A stretch of DNA of 64,000 bases, from positions 1,178,001 through 1,242,000 of the forward strand of contig JACGZH010000002.1 of assembly GCA_014706385.1 (NCBI GenBank). Direction: 5' to 3'. Position numbers and translations under genes: made by a program. Every line of letters starts with the position of its first letter. The stretch's first letter is position 1. This stretch comes from Phaffia rhodozyma. Lineage: Eukaryota > Basidiomycota > Tremellomycetes > Cystofilobasidiales > Mrakiaceae. Below are positions 11,233-21,327 of this stretch, one piece after another. Under the pieces are notes generated by a model, which saw nothing but the letters and a program-made list of their open reading frames with translations, searched no databases and was not told the DNA's origin.

Positions 11233-12621
11233 TCACGGTACAGGACTAGTATCAGCAACCCCAGTCAACAACAACCTCACGCTTTCTCCCTCCGGGGAGC
11301 TAAGCGCCTTGAAGAATGCCTCTCTACCCTGACCGAAACCTTTGCAGAAGACCTGGAAGTTGATACCCATCGGCTTGGAGAACGTCCCAGGTGTGAGAAT
11401 AGACTTTCGGGTGTATTGGCCGGTAGGAATATCGCCCTTTGCCAGCGTTGCCTCATTCTGCTGAAGAGTTCGTGCCAAGCTATCGTAACTCTGGAGGTTT
11501 TTGTTCAGCACGGCCGACATGTTTTCAACCTCAGTTCGAGCGGCCTTTAGTCTGGATTCAAGGATGGCCACTTCTTGAGAAGACGCCATGGTTCCGGTGG
11601 GCGTCGAGGAGGAGGTGGGAGTAGGAATGGAGGAAGACGTGCCCTCTTTCAAGCTTTGCTTGAAGACGTCACTTGAAGACGACGACTTTGCGCCTTTAGC
11701 CTGTCTTTGCTTCAACAATCGGTCGAGTTTTTCTGCCTCGTATTCTCTCTCCTCGGCCTCTCTGGCTCTTCTGAGTTCAATCTCCAGATCAGCAACGGCC
11801 TGGTGCCTCTCACTAATGGACTGCTGCCTGCTTGAGAGATCGTTGTAAACCGCTCCGAGCTCATTTCGTCTGGCTTCCAAACAGGCCCTCCACGCGTCGG
11901 CCGAGAGCTGACGGCTCTCCTCAAGCACCCGTGCGTTTTCCTCATCGATTCGCTTGAAGGTAGCGATCGAGACCTGATGACCAGCCTCAAACCCTCCTTG
12001 AGCCGCGTTCTTGAAGCCAAGCGAACCAGCAGAGATGTTTCCTCTGGGGATCGAGACTCCCGCAAGCTTCGGGTGTTCGAGCCAGGACAAATTGGAAATG
12101 ATATTGTTTCTAGTTACCTTGACGGCCACTCGGAGGACTGGGATCGACCGGATTGTATCGGTCGAAGGAAAGGAGGGAGTGGTCAAACCAAGATCAGCTT
12201 CGAGCTGGCTTAGGTTGCTTCCCAGGTCGGCCAAATGGAACCTGGTGTGGAGATTCCTAACCGAGGTCGAGGTAGCGTCCATAGCGGTCTTGATGAACGC
12301 ACTAGATGAGGAGGAGGAGGAAGGTGGAAGAATGGCTGGGGAGTCAGAAGAGCCGGACCCAATCTGGGGAACTCCTTGTCGGGAGGAATCGGTCGGGGAA
12401 GGAAGCTGAGCTGCTTGAGCAGGAGTAAGCTTAGATAGCTCAGACAAGTGGTACGACGCTGGGGTCACGAACGACGCAACCTGTTGTTTCGTATAGGAAG
12501 GGAAGAGACCGTCTGCATGAGTGGGAGAAGAGCAACTAATCGCCCGGACCGAGGGCAAAGGCTGGCTAAAAAACGATGCCGAGCCGGATCGAAGGGCAGA
12601 GGAGATCCTTCTAGGGAGCAT
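11233..12621 (-). CDS. Predicted mitochondrial coiled-coil protein, family not recognised
   Basis: One long exon starts at the ATG at 12621; the reading frame is open further 5' but contains no ATG there. The first 30 residues (MLPRRISSALRSGSASFF) form a basic, Ser-rich, acid-free mitochondrial targeting sequence. Next come a Ser/Pro-rich linker, a region around RSIPVLRVAVKVTRNN, and about 90 residues of coiled coil (ADAWRACLEARRNELG to EAEEREYEAEKLDRLL). A second Ser-rich linker, another helical stretch (AILESRLKAARTEVENM) and a conserved-looking tail (FQVFCKGFGQGREAFFKALS) follow. Length is about 462 residues if it ends at 11233. A GTGAGT overlaps that stop, so a spliced form ending near 11087 with a short basic tail is possible. 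I considered the inner-membrane protein She9/Mdm33 but saw none of its core motifs. Confidence 0.7.
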   Translation of the reverse strand: MLPRRISSALRSGSASFFSQPLPSVRAISCSSPTHADGLFPSYTKQQVASFVTPASYHLSELSKLTPAQAAQLPSPTDSSRQGVPQIGSGSSDSPAILPPSSSSSSSAFIKTAMDATSTSVRNLHTRFHLADLGSNLSQLEADLGLTTPSFPSTDTIRSIPVLRVAVKVTRNNIISNLSWLEHPKLAGVSIPRGNISAGSLGFKNAAQGGFEAGHQVSIATFKRIDEENARVLEESRQLSADAWRACLEARRNELGAVYNDLSSRQQSISERHQAVADLEIELRRAREAEEREYEAEKLDRLLKQRQAKGAKSSSSSDVFKQSLKEGTSSSIPTPTSSSTPTGTMASSQEVAILESRLKAARTEVENMSAVLNKNLQSYDSLARTLQQNEATLAKGDIPTGQYTRKSILTPGTFSKPMGINFQVFCKGFGQGREAFFKALSSPEGESVRLLLTGVADTSPVP

Positions 12622-13883
12622 GATGAAAGTGAATGCTGAAAGAGAGAAGAGATAGAGAGTAAGAGGAGAAAAAAGAAATAGGAGAAAAGAGTCGAAGTGA
12701 TGCAACGGTACGAGCGAAAAAGAGCACTAGCGAGAGTGAGCTTAGTCAGCACCCAGGCGTTACAAACTAAACTGTTGAAGACTTCTGTGGTGCCTACAGA
12801 TTCCTTATGTTCCTTACTTTTCTCGAAATTATACCATGCTATATCATATAAAACATGGATGCAAGCAGATAGAAAAGAGAGCGAGACATGAATATGAGGT
12901 TCTCAGATGAACTGAATTAGACAAACACAGACAAGTTTTTTTATTTTTAAAAAAGGATGACATCCCGAGCGGAATAACACGCTTCAAAGATGGGATGTTG
13001 TTTTGCCAGTTAAGATTAAAAGACGGTATGAAGGGACTGACTCCTCTTATTTTTTACTGATGGTGGCCTCATTTGTCTGCATGTCATCTTGCAGTCTTTC
13101 TCCGATTCATGACTGTTAGTCGCTCTGCCGATCAGTCGATAAAAATCGATGACAAATGTGATCGGTTCGAGATACACCAAGAGCGCACTCAAATCCCACA
13201 CATCGCGTAGATTTGTTCTGTCGGAGGAATTTAGATACATGAACAAGCAGAAGATCACAGACGATCGAATCAGCATAGATCAATGGGGGACGTCCTACTA
13301 GTCTGACCCCCGATAAGCTTTGGACCCAAAACGCTTCATTGCGCGTACTTTTGAATATAATGATGAGCTTGTTATATGGTCTTGGACTATCAGCTCTATC
13401 TGTTGGGCGCACAAAGGCTGAAGCAGACGACGTTTCTCTTTTCTTGATATCCATCTCTAATTGATTCTCCCTGACATGATTTTTGTCGTCGTAGTAATCT
13501 TGAATAGTTTGATTTAGAAATGTCGGAAAATACTCTTCCCCTTTGTGTATAACGTTTGCTATTTACGTTTTGTTTCCCTAAGCCTCTTGCTTCCTCGAGA
13601 CTGCCGTCTGATTATGAAAATCGTCCGTAGTTCTCTAAGATCCTGATGCATCTAGCTCAGTCTTGGTCTCAATGACATGCCTCGTGTTGACGACTTATTC
13701 CTTGTGCTGTTCTCTGATGCTTGCTTCATCGTCACAACAACTCGATGGTTACAAAGGTTACATCCCCCTAAATATCGCATTCTTGCATTTTTCATTCGTT
13801 CGGTTGCTCATCACCTAGCAAGAAAGACTCATCAACTCGGCAAGCTATCATTCCTCTTCCCTCATCTCTTCTTTCCTAGAACA
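12622..13883. promoter_or_regulatory. Long divergent intergenic region
   Basis: This 1.26-kb gap separates the coiled-coil gene (start 12621, minus) from the PRPP synthetase (start 13884, plus). It contains a T-rich then A-rich stretch near 12935-12956 and CT-rich sequence just before the PRPP synthetase start, as expected of a fungal leader. A minus-strand open frame at 13116-13454 has an ATG but no recognisable domain. Confidence 0.45.
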
Positions 13884-15927
13884 ATGTCCGGAGGTTCGGT
13901 TGCCAACATCAAGCTCTTTGCAGGTTGGTAAAACTCTGTTTGCTTGTACTCCTTCCCTTCCTCATACAAACATCTCTCCATTCCGGACCTGCCCGATATT
14001 GGCTTCTTTCAGTTTTTTTTTTCTCTCTCTATTTCTCTTCGCCTCGTCCTGTACTGTCGCTCTCCCTCAATTCTCCTCAACAAAGGCTTCCGCCTTCTGA
14101 CACTCTCGCTTGTGTTTGGTTTTGGTTGGAATGTGTTTGGCACGTGCAACTGCTGCCGCTTCCTGTAATAAACCAAAGGAACGTCACACCCGGCGTTGGC
14201 TGCCTTGGTTTCCAAAAGGTCCGTTCCAGCCCTCCGTCTGGTTTGAGCTCGCAGACCCGAGGCTCATCCGCATTCTCCCATGTCGATCCTATGCTGGACC
14301 ATACTTTATTACATAGACTCAATGTGCCCCTTGCCAAATGCACAATCACCAAGAATGCGGCTGGTGAATCTCAGGTCAAGATGTTGGAGTCTGTCCGAGA
14401 GTACGACGTGTACATCCTGAACACCGGCTGCGGAGAGATAAATACTTCGTATGTTTCTCTTCATTCTTTGTTGGACCACCTGCTTTTATGAAAATTATGA
14501 TCTGGGATGATAGACATTAACGGCATCTTACAACTTCCCTTACTTTATCACCCTTGATAGCTTGATGGAACTCTTAATCTTGATCCATTCTTGCAAGATT
14601 GCTTCGGCCCGACGGATCACGGCCGTGATTCCTCACTTCCCTTACGCCCGACAGGACAAGAAGGATAAATCCAGAGCGCCCATTACCGCCAAGCTCGTCG
14701 CTAGTATGATCCAGAAGGCTGGTTGTGACCATGTAATTGTGAGTATCATTCATCGGTCAGTTTTTGTTTACTTCTTCCAAGCATGAGCTTATACTTTGTC
14801 TCTTCAATCCAGTCAATGGACCTCCATGCTTCTCAGATTCAAGGATTCTTTGACGTTCCTGTAGACAAGTACGTATGGTATCTTTCTTTCAAACTGTTCT
14901 CTTCTAAATTCTTTCAGAGCCGAGCTGATGTCCAGGCAACTTTTTCTTCTCTGATCACAGTGTAAGCTAAGCTCTTGAAGAAACATTTGTCATAAATAGA
15001 TGCTTGTGTGCAGCTATTGAGCCTGTGTTTCTTTCTCTTCTTTTCTTCAAACTTTGCGCTGTCAGCTTTACGCCGAGCCCTCGATGATCAATTACATCCG
15101 AAGTAACTACGACGTCCAGAACTGTATCATCGTCTCACCCGATGCCGGAGGTGCTAAGCGGTTCGTTAAATATTTCCTCTTCATTTTTCTGTAAGAAGGA
15201 CGAAGCAACCCGGCAAGAGCTGACTTTATCTCTCTATAACAGAGCAACGTCGATCGCTGATCGGTTGAACATCGATTTTGCATTGTTCCACAAGGAGCGA
15301 AAGAAGGCTAACGAAGTGGTGAGTTTTGATCTCATCGCTATTTCATCTTTTCTCATCTAGTATATATCATCCTGCGCTAGGACTTATTTGTTCGTCTTTC
15401 TAACATTTTCTTGAATTTTAAAACTAGTCTCGAATGGTTCTTGTCGGTACAGTTACCGGGAAGATCGCTATCTTGGTAGACGATATGGCCGACACGTGCG
15501 GTACGATCGGTCTTGCTGCCAAGAACTTGGTCGAGCAGGGAGCGACAAAAGTACTCGCCATTGTCACTCATGGAATTCTGTCCGGCAAAGCACTCGAAGT
15601 GATCGAAAACTCGGGCTTATCGAAGATGATTGTGACGAACACGATCCCGCAAGAGGAGAGGAGGGAAGTGACGGACAAGTTGGAGGTTCTGGATATCTCA
15701 CCGATCTTGGCAGAGACTATCAGGAGAAGTCACTTTGGAGAGAGTGTTTCGTGCGTCCATTTTCCTCTTTATTCCCAGACACAAGAAAGACCACTCGTCT
15801 GATAGCATAAGAGTGAGAGAAGCTAACCGAACACCAAACATTTCCTTTCGGTCTTTGAAAACAAACTCTAAAACTGAACAGATACCTCTTCCACGAAGTT
15901 CCCTACGTCGATAACGCCATACCGTAG
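13884..15927 (+). CDS. PRS: Ribose-phosphate pyrophosphokinase (PRPP synthetase)
   Basis: It makes PRPP from ribose-5-phosphate and ATP for nucleotide, His and Trp synthesis. The exon model is 13884-13923, 14179-14218, 14317-14448, 14561-14738, 14813-14868, 14961 (one base), 15066-15160, 15243-15318, 15428-15750 and 15882-15927. That totals 987 nt, or 328 residues, close to the usual length of about 320. Visible motifs are [82 protein letters not shown], the PRPP-binding loop [18 protein letters not shown], and [11 protein letters not shown]. The catalytic and PRPP-loop residues are intact. The gene is convergent with the BIM1-like gene. The odd point is the one-base exon. The alternative splice gives PVDKYLYAEP in place of the near-invariant PVDNLYAEP. 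Confidence 0.95.
14961..14961 (+). other. Candidate single-nucleotide microexon (T) in PRPP synthetase
   Basis: The upstream exon ends GAC AA before donor GTACGT (14869). A pyrimidine-rich acceptor ending ctctgatcacag finishes at 14960, one T follows, and a strong donor GTAAGC starts at 14962. The next acceptor ends at 15065 and is followed by CTT TAC GCC GAG. AA+T makes Asn, restoring VDN-LYAEP exactly. The two introns would be 92 and 104 nt, normal for this locus. Branch-like CTGAT lies in the first intron. Confidence 0.65.
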
Positions 15928-16208
15928 AAGCTCTTATATCCCGTATTCATCAATCTGTTCTGTTCTCTTTCACTCGAGCCTTCTTCTTGGCCTAGCGCGC
16001 TTCCCTTTTGTTATAAATCATGTCACTCTTACCTTGAGTCTGAAGAAGTGGAACGAAGACAATTGAAAAAGGAAAAGATAAACACAGAGAAACGAACATC
16101 AACAACAAAAGGAAAGAGGGCAAGTAAGATGGGAAACATAATCATATAGACCCCTCAAACATGTAGATGGAAGCAAACTGAGTACATTTTTTTGTTTCCT
16201 TTCTTTGT

Positions 16209-17310
16209 CTACGAGATGATCATAAGGCCAAGTCCGAGTCCACCCACGATGAGCCCTGAGAGCACAGAAGAAGACATAGTCTTGAAACCAGCGGATCTTG
16301 AGCTTGCGCTCGCACTAGCACTAGCAGCAGCGGTAGCAGCGGCAGAGGCAGACATGGCGGATGAGGAATGAGCCTGGGTTTGAGCAGCGGCAGAAGAAGT
16401 GGCAGAGGTGCTGATTGTAGCAGGGCAAGTGGTTTGGTTGAAAACACCGGTAGTGTCTTCAGAGAGGAGGATGACATCCGAACACTGTCCATCCAAACAG
16501 AACAAAAAACATACATCCAATGAGCAATCCATAAGAACGAAGGGAAAAAAGTCGTCTGGGTAGGGGCAAGAAGAAGGGGAAGAGGACGGACCTGGAAGAG
16601 ATCACCATCACCGCCGTCAAACCGGACTTGCAGAGTTGCCAAAGTCCCATTCGCAATGTTTTGGTTTTTGAGCGCGGTAGACAGGTCGACGTAAAAGCAG
16701 TTGATCCCTTTGGGGACAGTGAAGTATGTCTTGGCAAACGGAAGCTGCGCGCAAGTTAGAAGAGTAGAGAGATGATAAGCATATGACAAGTCGCGAAGGG
16801 GAGATGGATTGATGGACAGATGCAGGAACGTACAGTCGTTCCATTCGAGAACTGGAAGAAGCTTGTAGGGTCTGAATCCAGAGCGATCAACACGCTCACT
16901 GCACAGAGATGATAAGAGTGGCAGTGAAATATCAGATCAGTATCATAACTGGGATCAATCAGCAACGCATTCTTGAGATTAATTTACCAGTGGCCGAATC
17001 ATGATGATTGTTGATCGTCATCGTTGTGTTACCTAGCGAAAATGGCGTCCTGGTTTCGGAAGGGGTGTCAAACCCTCCACAGAACTATCAAAAAGATATT
17101 CCCGAATCCGCCTTGATCAGTCACAGCAGTAATCAGGAAGCGGGCACAACGGATAATAAACAGACATGGCACGGGAAGCTGGAGATGTACCTTGGGCTCG
17201 AGGTCCTCATCGAACCCTCGGGTAGGCGGGTAGTCCAACGTAAAATGAGCAGAAGCCACCTGCGTGAGCGTAAGCATGCTAAGAGCTAGGGAAATCACAG
17301 GAAAGAGCAT
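16209..17310 (-). CDS. GPI-anchored BIM1-like copper acquisition factor (X325, LPMO-like)
   Basis: Exon 1 (17310-17191) encodes a signal peptide ending VASA; cleavage there exposes His22 of AHFTLDYPPTRGFDEDLEPK. After a phase-0 intron comes FCGGFDTPSETRTPFSLG, then TINNHHDSATVSVLIALD with a second His pair and Asp at residues 67-69, then PFAKTYFTVPKG and VRFDGGDGDLFQCSDVILL. An Ala/Ser-rich linker and a C-terminal hydrophobic segment (SVLSGLIVGGLGLGLMIIS) look like a GPI-attachment signal. Family knowledge: X325/BIM1 proteins are LPMO-like but bind copper through the N-terminal His and feed copper uptake at the fungal surface. Assignment is by motif order and the mature N-terminal His. The neighbouring Ctr transporter supports a copper role. 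Confidence 0.88.
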
Positions 17311-18196
17311 GACGACTGATAACTAATAAATCCAGGAGAAATGAAGCAGAAGAGAGGTTTGATTAACGAATCAGTAATATAGAAGAGGGAAAAAGCCACT
17401 TTTCTTCGAGCCATTCTTATAAAGGATCACGAAACGAGTCCAAATAAATCAACTTTGAGGGACCACGGGGTCCAGTCAAACGGAGAGTTCAACGGATTCC
17501 GTGAGTGTCTAGCCAAACAGAACGGAAGGACTCGGACGTCATGAGTTATTTCTCGGAAGCTCAAGCTTGTGATTGTAAGAAAGCTAGACCGGTTCACGCA
17601 GGGAACAGAAGAGAAGATGAGATAGATAGGGTGTGTGTTGTTTGAAGCGAGCGACGCAATCGGGTTTGTTGATGAAACAAGAGGGAATTGTTCCTTGCCA
17701 CCCGAATTGTATCAGTCGACGAAGCATTTGCGCGATATTATGAGCATCTTTCAGGAAGGGAACAAAATATCTCAACTCCTCTACGAGGGTGTGAGGATCT
17801 GCCGATGCCGAAGAGGAAAAATCCCTCTCAGAGGCAAGCTTCTCCTTCAGAACGATGCTTTATGTATATATTGACTATCATTTTGAAGAGCATATGATCA
17901 GTTCATACCAAAATCCCATAGATGTTATCGACAATCTTTCCCAGGGTATCTATGTCCATGTAAAAAGGGGTAATACTATCTTGGTAACTTGGTTTCTCTG
18001 GACTGGGTTATTATCCTTTTCTTCTATTCCGCATAGAACTTGCGCTAGGGAAAGTGAGCTCTTTAATGTATGGTATAATGTACATAGCATCGAGTCTCGT
18101 GAAGCATATTATGGGAACAAGTGTATATAACGGAAGATATTGTCCTTATCGATATTCATCTTATCTTGATCTTTGTTTATCTGTTTCTAGATTACT
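17311..18196. promoter_or_regulatory. Region between the BIM1-like and CTR genes
   Basis: Both flanking genes are on the minus strand, so this holds the BIM1 promoter and CTR 3' flank. A TATA-like cttataaagg lies at 17416-17425, about 110 bp before the BIM1 start. I looked for Cuf1/Mac1-type copper elements (GCTG or TTTGCTC cores) and saw no convincing match near the start. No gene is supported. Confidence 0.45.
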
Positions 18197-19149
18197 TCAG
18201 TGATGGTCCGAAGCGAATCGGCCAAACATGACTTCGCCTAAACCCTCGCCGAGGATGATACAAAGGAAGAAATACGCGTTGAATGTCCTGGAGAAGATCG
18301 TTTGTTAGTGTAATCGATCCTATTTTCAGTCCACGAGGAGGGGATCAACACCGAGACTTACATGACTGCCAACCTGAAAGAATCAAGAAATTTAAAAGAA
18401 CATCCGTTTCGTCGTCAGGCCAAAACATTGCAGAATTGGAGCAAATATAAAGCGATATATATACGGAAGCTAGACTCACATAAGAACATAATGAATCGCG
18501 AACTGGAATGCTTTCAGCAACCCACGCATCACATCGATTCTCCAGATGAAAGGGGGAACTAGCCGGTTTCCTGTACTGGCAGAGCGCAAAGTAGCGAGTG
18601 GAGAGAAAAGAACAGAACCGTTGGGATTGGTACTAGATGTGGTGGATTGGACGCCGTCACATTTAGGTCCTGGAAGCGAGAGTGATGGACTCGTAACAGA
18701 TTGCTGATCGTACACATCTTGTGTGCTAAGCAGAAGACGGAGCCGAACAGAAAGAACAAGAAAGATAAGATATGCAAATTCGATCTCGAATGACGGACAG
18801 AATTCTATCATAATAAGAAATCTGTTCTCACGCTCTTCTCCATCGAACTTCTGCCACCCCCCGGACGGCACAGATGAACCGATCAAGTAACCCGATGATA
18901 AATAGACCAATACAGGCACCAGCAAACGCTCCGGGGGAAAGTGGTGCCCATGATTTGAACCAAAGAAGATCAGTTCTACTACCGTGGAAATACCTGTAGT
19001 CAAGAGGGGAAGATAAAGCAATTGTTCCAGTTTCGAAAGAACATATTTAGAGATAGGGGATGCCTTGGCACATACATCTTCATCGACGTCATTGTGCTAG
19101 ATCCCATATCCATATCCATATCCATACCAACATGATTGAGAGAAGTCAT
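18197..19149 (-). CDS. CTR: Ctr family high-affinity copper transporter
   Basis: Ctr proteins form trimers that import Cu(I). The ATG at 19149 starts a Met-rich N-terminus (MTSLNHVGMDMDMDMGSS, then MTSMKM), typical copper-binding Mets facing outside. After an intron comes MYFHGSRTDLLWFKSWAPLS and TM1 (FAGACIGLFIIGLLDRFICA). A cytosolic loop leads to WRIDVMRGLLKAFQFAIHY. The MxxxM motif of TM2 (VLMLAVM) is split by introns. TM3 follows with GxxxG as GEGLGEV. The protein ends FGRFASDHH, with a terminal His pair, and the stop is at 18197-18199. All hallmark motifs are present. The BIM1-like gene lies 890 bp downstream on the same strand. A TATA-like tttatataaac is near 19269, about 120 bp upstream. 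Confidence 0.93.
19103..19127 (-). repeat. Hexamer repeat coding for Met-Asp copper motif
   Basis: Tandem ccatat units on the plus strand are read on the minus strand as GATATG codon pairs, giving the alternating Met-Asp run at the N-terminus of the Ctr transporter. Changes in repeat number would add or remove copper-binding methionines without shifting the frame. Confidence 0.8.
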
Positions 19150-19898
19150 TGTTTGTTGTTTCCGTGTTGCAACAAGGGCGAGATCAAAGAATTATCGTAA
19201 TGGATTTATAGAGTGTCTCAGGTGTATGATCGAATGGTGAATCCAAGAGCTTGTTCAGACGATGAGGTCTTTATATAAACAGAAGGAGACGATGACGGCC
19301 GATCCAAAAGTGCCTCCCAGACCAAGGTATATCTTGGGACTGACCTATCGGCGTTGACCTCCAGGGAAGAAGCAGAGCATATTCTGAAGGCCACCCATGG
19401 TTAAACCCCTGAAACCTCTCACCATGAGGAAGGCTAGGGCAGATAGCTTGGCAAAAAAGGCGCAAACGGTTAATTATGCTCGTTCATATACTGAGGGTTA
19501 TATCGTTTTATATATATGATGAGTACCGTCCATCCAGTCAGCCCCCTCAATTAATCAATCTTATCTAAGGAGTTGATCTATCTATCGTTAGCATCGTCCA
19601 ACGAACCACAACGTGTGCAGAGGTGAGTATGGATGTGAACTTGGGCGTGGACGCGCAAGTACATAGATATGTACAGCAGCTTGTCTGAATGATTTGATTC
19701 ATCCCGTGGGTCAAGTCAGAGGGGACTACTTTGAAAGTGGTTACGGCATAGTGGGTCACGTGACTTGCTTCATTTGGGATTTACCATCCATCCTGGTTAC
19801 ACGTTTCCTCCCACTAGACAGGTCTTCTTCCCCTTTGAAGAGTCCTACTTAGGCCTACTACCATCTCACTTTGTCCGTGCCTTGTCGTTGAGTCCACA
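19150..19898. promoter_or_regulatory. Divergent promoter region CTR / tubulin cofactor A
   Basis: The 750-bp gap separates two diverging starts. A TATA-like element lies near 19269 for the CTR side. TTTGCGCC on the minus strand (19459-19466) resembles a Mac1-type TTTGCKCA site but is not a full match. CT-rich sequence precedes the plus-strand start. No gene is seen. Confidence 0.4.
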
Positions 19899-20629
19899 AT
19901 GTCTGCAGAGGAGATCAAAGCAGCCAAACGACAGCTCGCCATCAAAGGTGGTGTTCTTAAAAGGTGAGCTGTTGTTCTTCTCTAACTTCATCTTTTTCAC
20001 TGTCTTTACCTAGGCTTCTTTTTTTATCTTTCGCTCTCTATCTATACCTATCCATTGGCTGCTCTTGAGATTATAGAATAGAACTGACTTGAGTTTTCGT
20101 TCATCTTCCCATAATCAAATTAATTCAGGTTGGCAAACGAATTCAAGTCTTACCAGAAGGAAACTGAAGATCAGAGGGCTGTTGTCGAGAGACTGGCCGC
20201 CAAAGAGGGGGCGGATGAGTGGGACGTTCAAAACTCGGTCAGCATACAGCCGGTTTTTACAACGTTCATGGGACTGTCAAACTCATCAGACCCTCTTCTT
20301 GTTCTTTCCGATTCATATCCTGGCCTCTTTTATCCTGTCGGGACCCAAATATCATCAGCGCAAGGTCCTGGGCGATTGCGAACAAATGATCGAGCCCTCA
20401 AAGAAGAGGGCATTAGAAGCTCTTCAACAATTAAAAGATGTCATCGTGGGTACCCTCTTTGAGTGTTCTCCGACCAGTTGCGCAGGGGTCCAGTTGTCTG
20501 ATTATGCCTCTCTTCTATGGCTTGTACATGTCTCAGGCTGTGTCTGAATCGGAACCTGAACTTGTACAATCGGAGGAGTATTCGAAAGCGTTGTCCATCA
20601 TCGAGACCGCTTCGCCTCTTCTCGTCTAA
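19899..20629 (+). CDS. Tubulin-specific chaperone A (cofactor A)
   Basis: Four exons (19899-19963, 20129-20237, 20359-20445, 20537-20629) total 354 nt and give 117 residues, the usual cofactor A size. The sequence is all helical and charged: KAAKRQLAIKGGVLKRL, EFKSYQKETEDQRAVVERL, KVLGDCEQMIEPSKKRALE, and a C-terminus with EYSKALSIIETASPLL. Cofactor A (yeast Rbl2) captures beta-tubulin during tubulin folding. All junctions are GT...AG and keep the frame. The ATG is the only one fitting the conserved first helix. Confidence 0.9.
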
Positions 20630-21327
20630 ACTTTATCTCTGCCTCTATTTTCTCTCCGTGTAGTGTGATATTCCCCTCAATCTTCCTTTTTCCTCCATAC
20701 CTTAATACGATGCATCCTGTTGACAACAATATGAGACAATACAATGAGTTCTCAACGGACGTGGTTTATCCCTGTATGCGTCTCCGGATGAAGCGGATAG
20801 AGCTGATATCAATCAGAAACATTGCCGTCTATATGATACTGTTTTATGAAAGATCTATGTGTGGCATATGCCTTCCCTGAACAATTCGAGGAGAGGGAAT
20901 CAAGAGAAAGAGAAAAAGCAAGAGGATGAAGATGAAGATGAAGGCAAGTAGTGTGCTACACAAACAGACTAGATTTGTTTCGATTTCAGTCACCTTCAAC
21001 CATCACCGCTTTGTATCTTCCGCTCCGGCCTACGATCATCTTGATAGAATAAGCTCCCATCAATCAACTTCATCCTCTTGTCTTATCCTCAATTTACCCA
21101 TCGCTCAGTCCCTTGCTCAAATCCAGACGCCTTTTCTATTCTGCCGTAAATCTGGGCCTCATTCTTTACAAAAGAGGAGTCCAACTGTTCACAAAGGTCG
21201 TTCTATAGGTTCAATTCTTAATGAACTTCTCGGACATCCACGCATACATTTACCTACGCCTCTCTTCTCAGCTTATCACCCCTCCTTCTCCGAATCATCG
21301 CTTAGAACCCGGTGCAGTTAAACTCCA
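20630..21327. other. Intergenic, CFT2 promoter
   Basis: This 700-bp tandem gap lies between cofactor A and CFT2. It has a short GATGAA-type repeat near 20927-20944 and CT-rich sequence before 21328. A plus-strand open frame at 20926-21321 shows no family features and is probably leader sequence. Confidence 0.45.

Noticed and set aside
11233..12621. She9/Mdm33 identity for the mitochondrial coiled-coil protein
   Set aside because: The She9 core motifs and the paired C-terminal TM segments are not visible.
12622..12705. Longer N-terminus for the mitochondrial coiled-coil protein
   Set aside because: The frame start is TTG; the ATG at 12621 directly begins a good mitochondrial leader.
13116..13454. 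112-codon minus-strand open frame upstream of PRPP synthetase
   Set aside because: It has an ATG but no domain, no conserved-looking pattern and no support from composition.
14219..14316. A first PRPP synthetase model using sequence inside this interval as an exon
   Set aside because: Exon 14179-14218 ([14 protein letters not shown]) joined to 14317 matches the family exactly; the interval is an intron.
19459..19466. TTTGCGCC as a copper-response element for CTR
   Set aside because: It differs from the Mac1-type consensus and occurs once, over 300 bp from the start; not enough to call.
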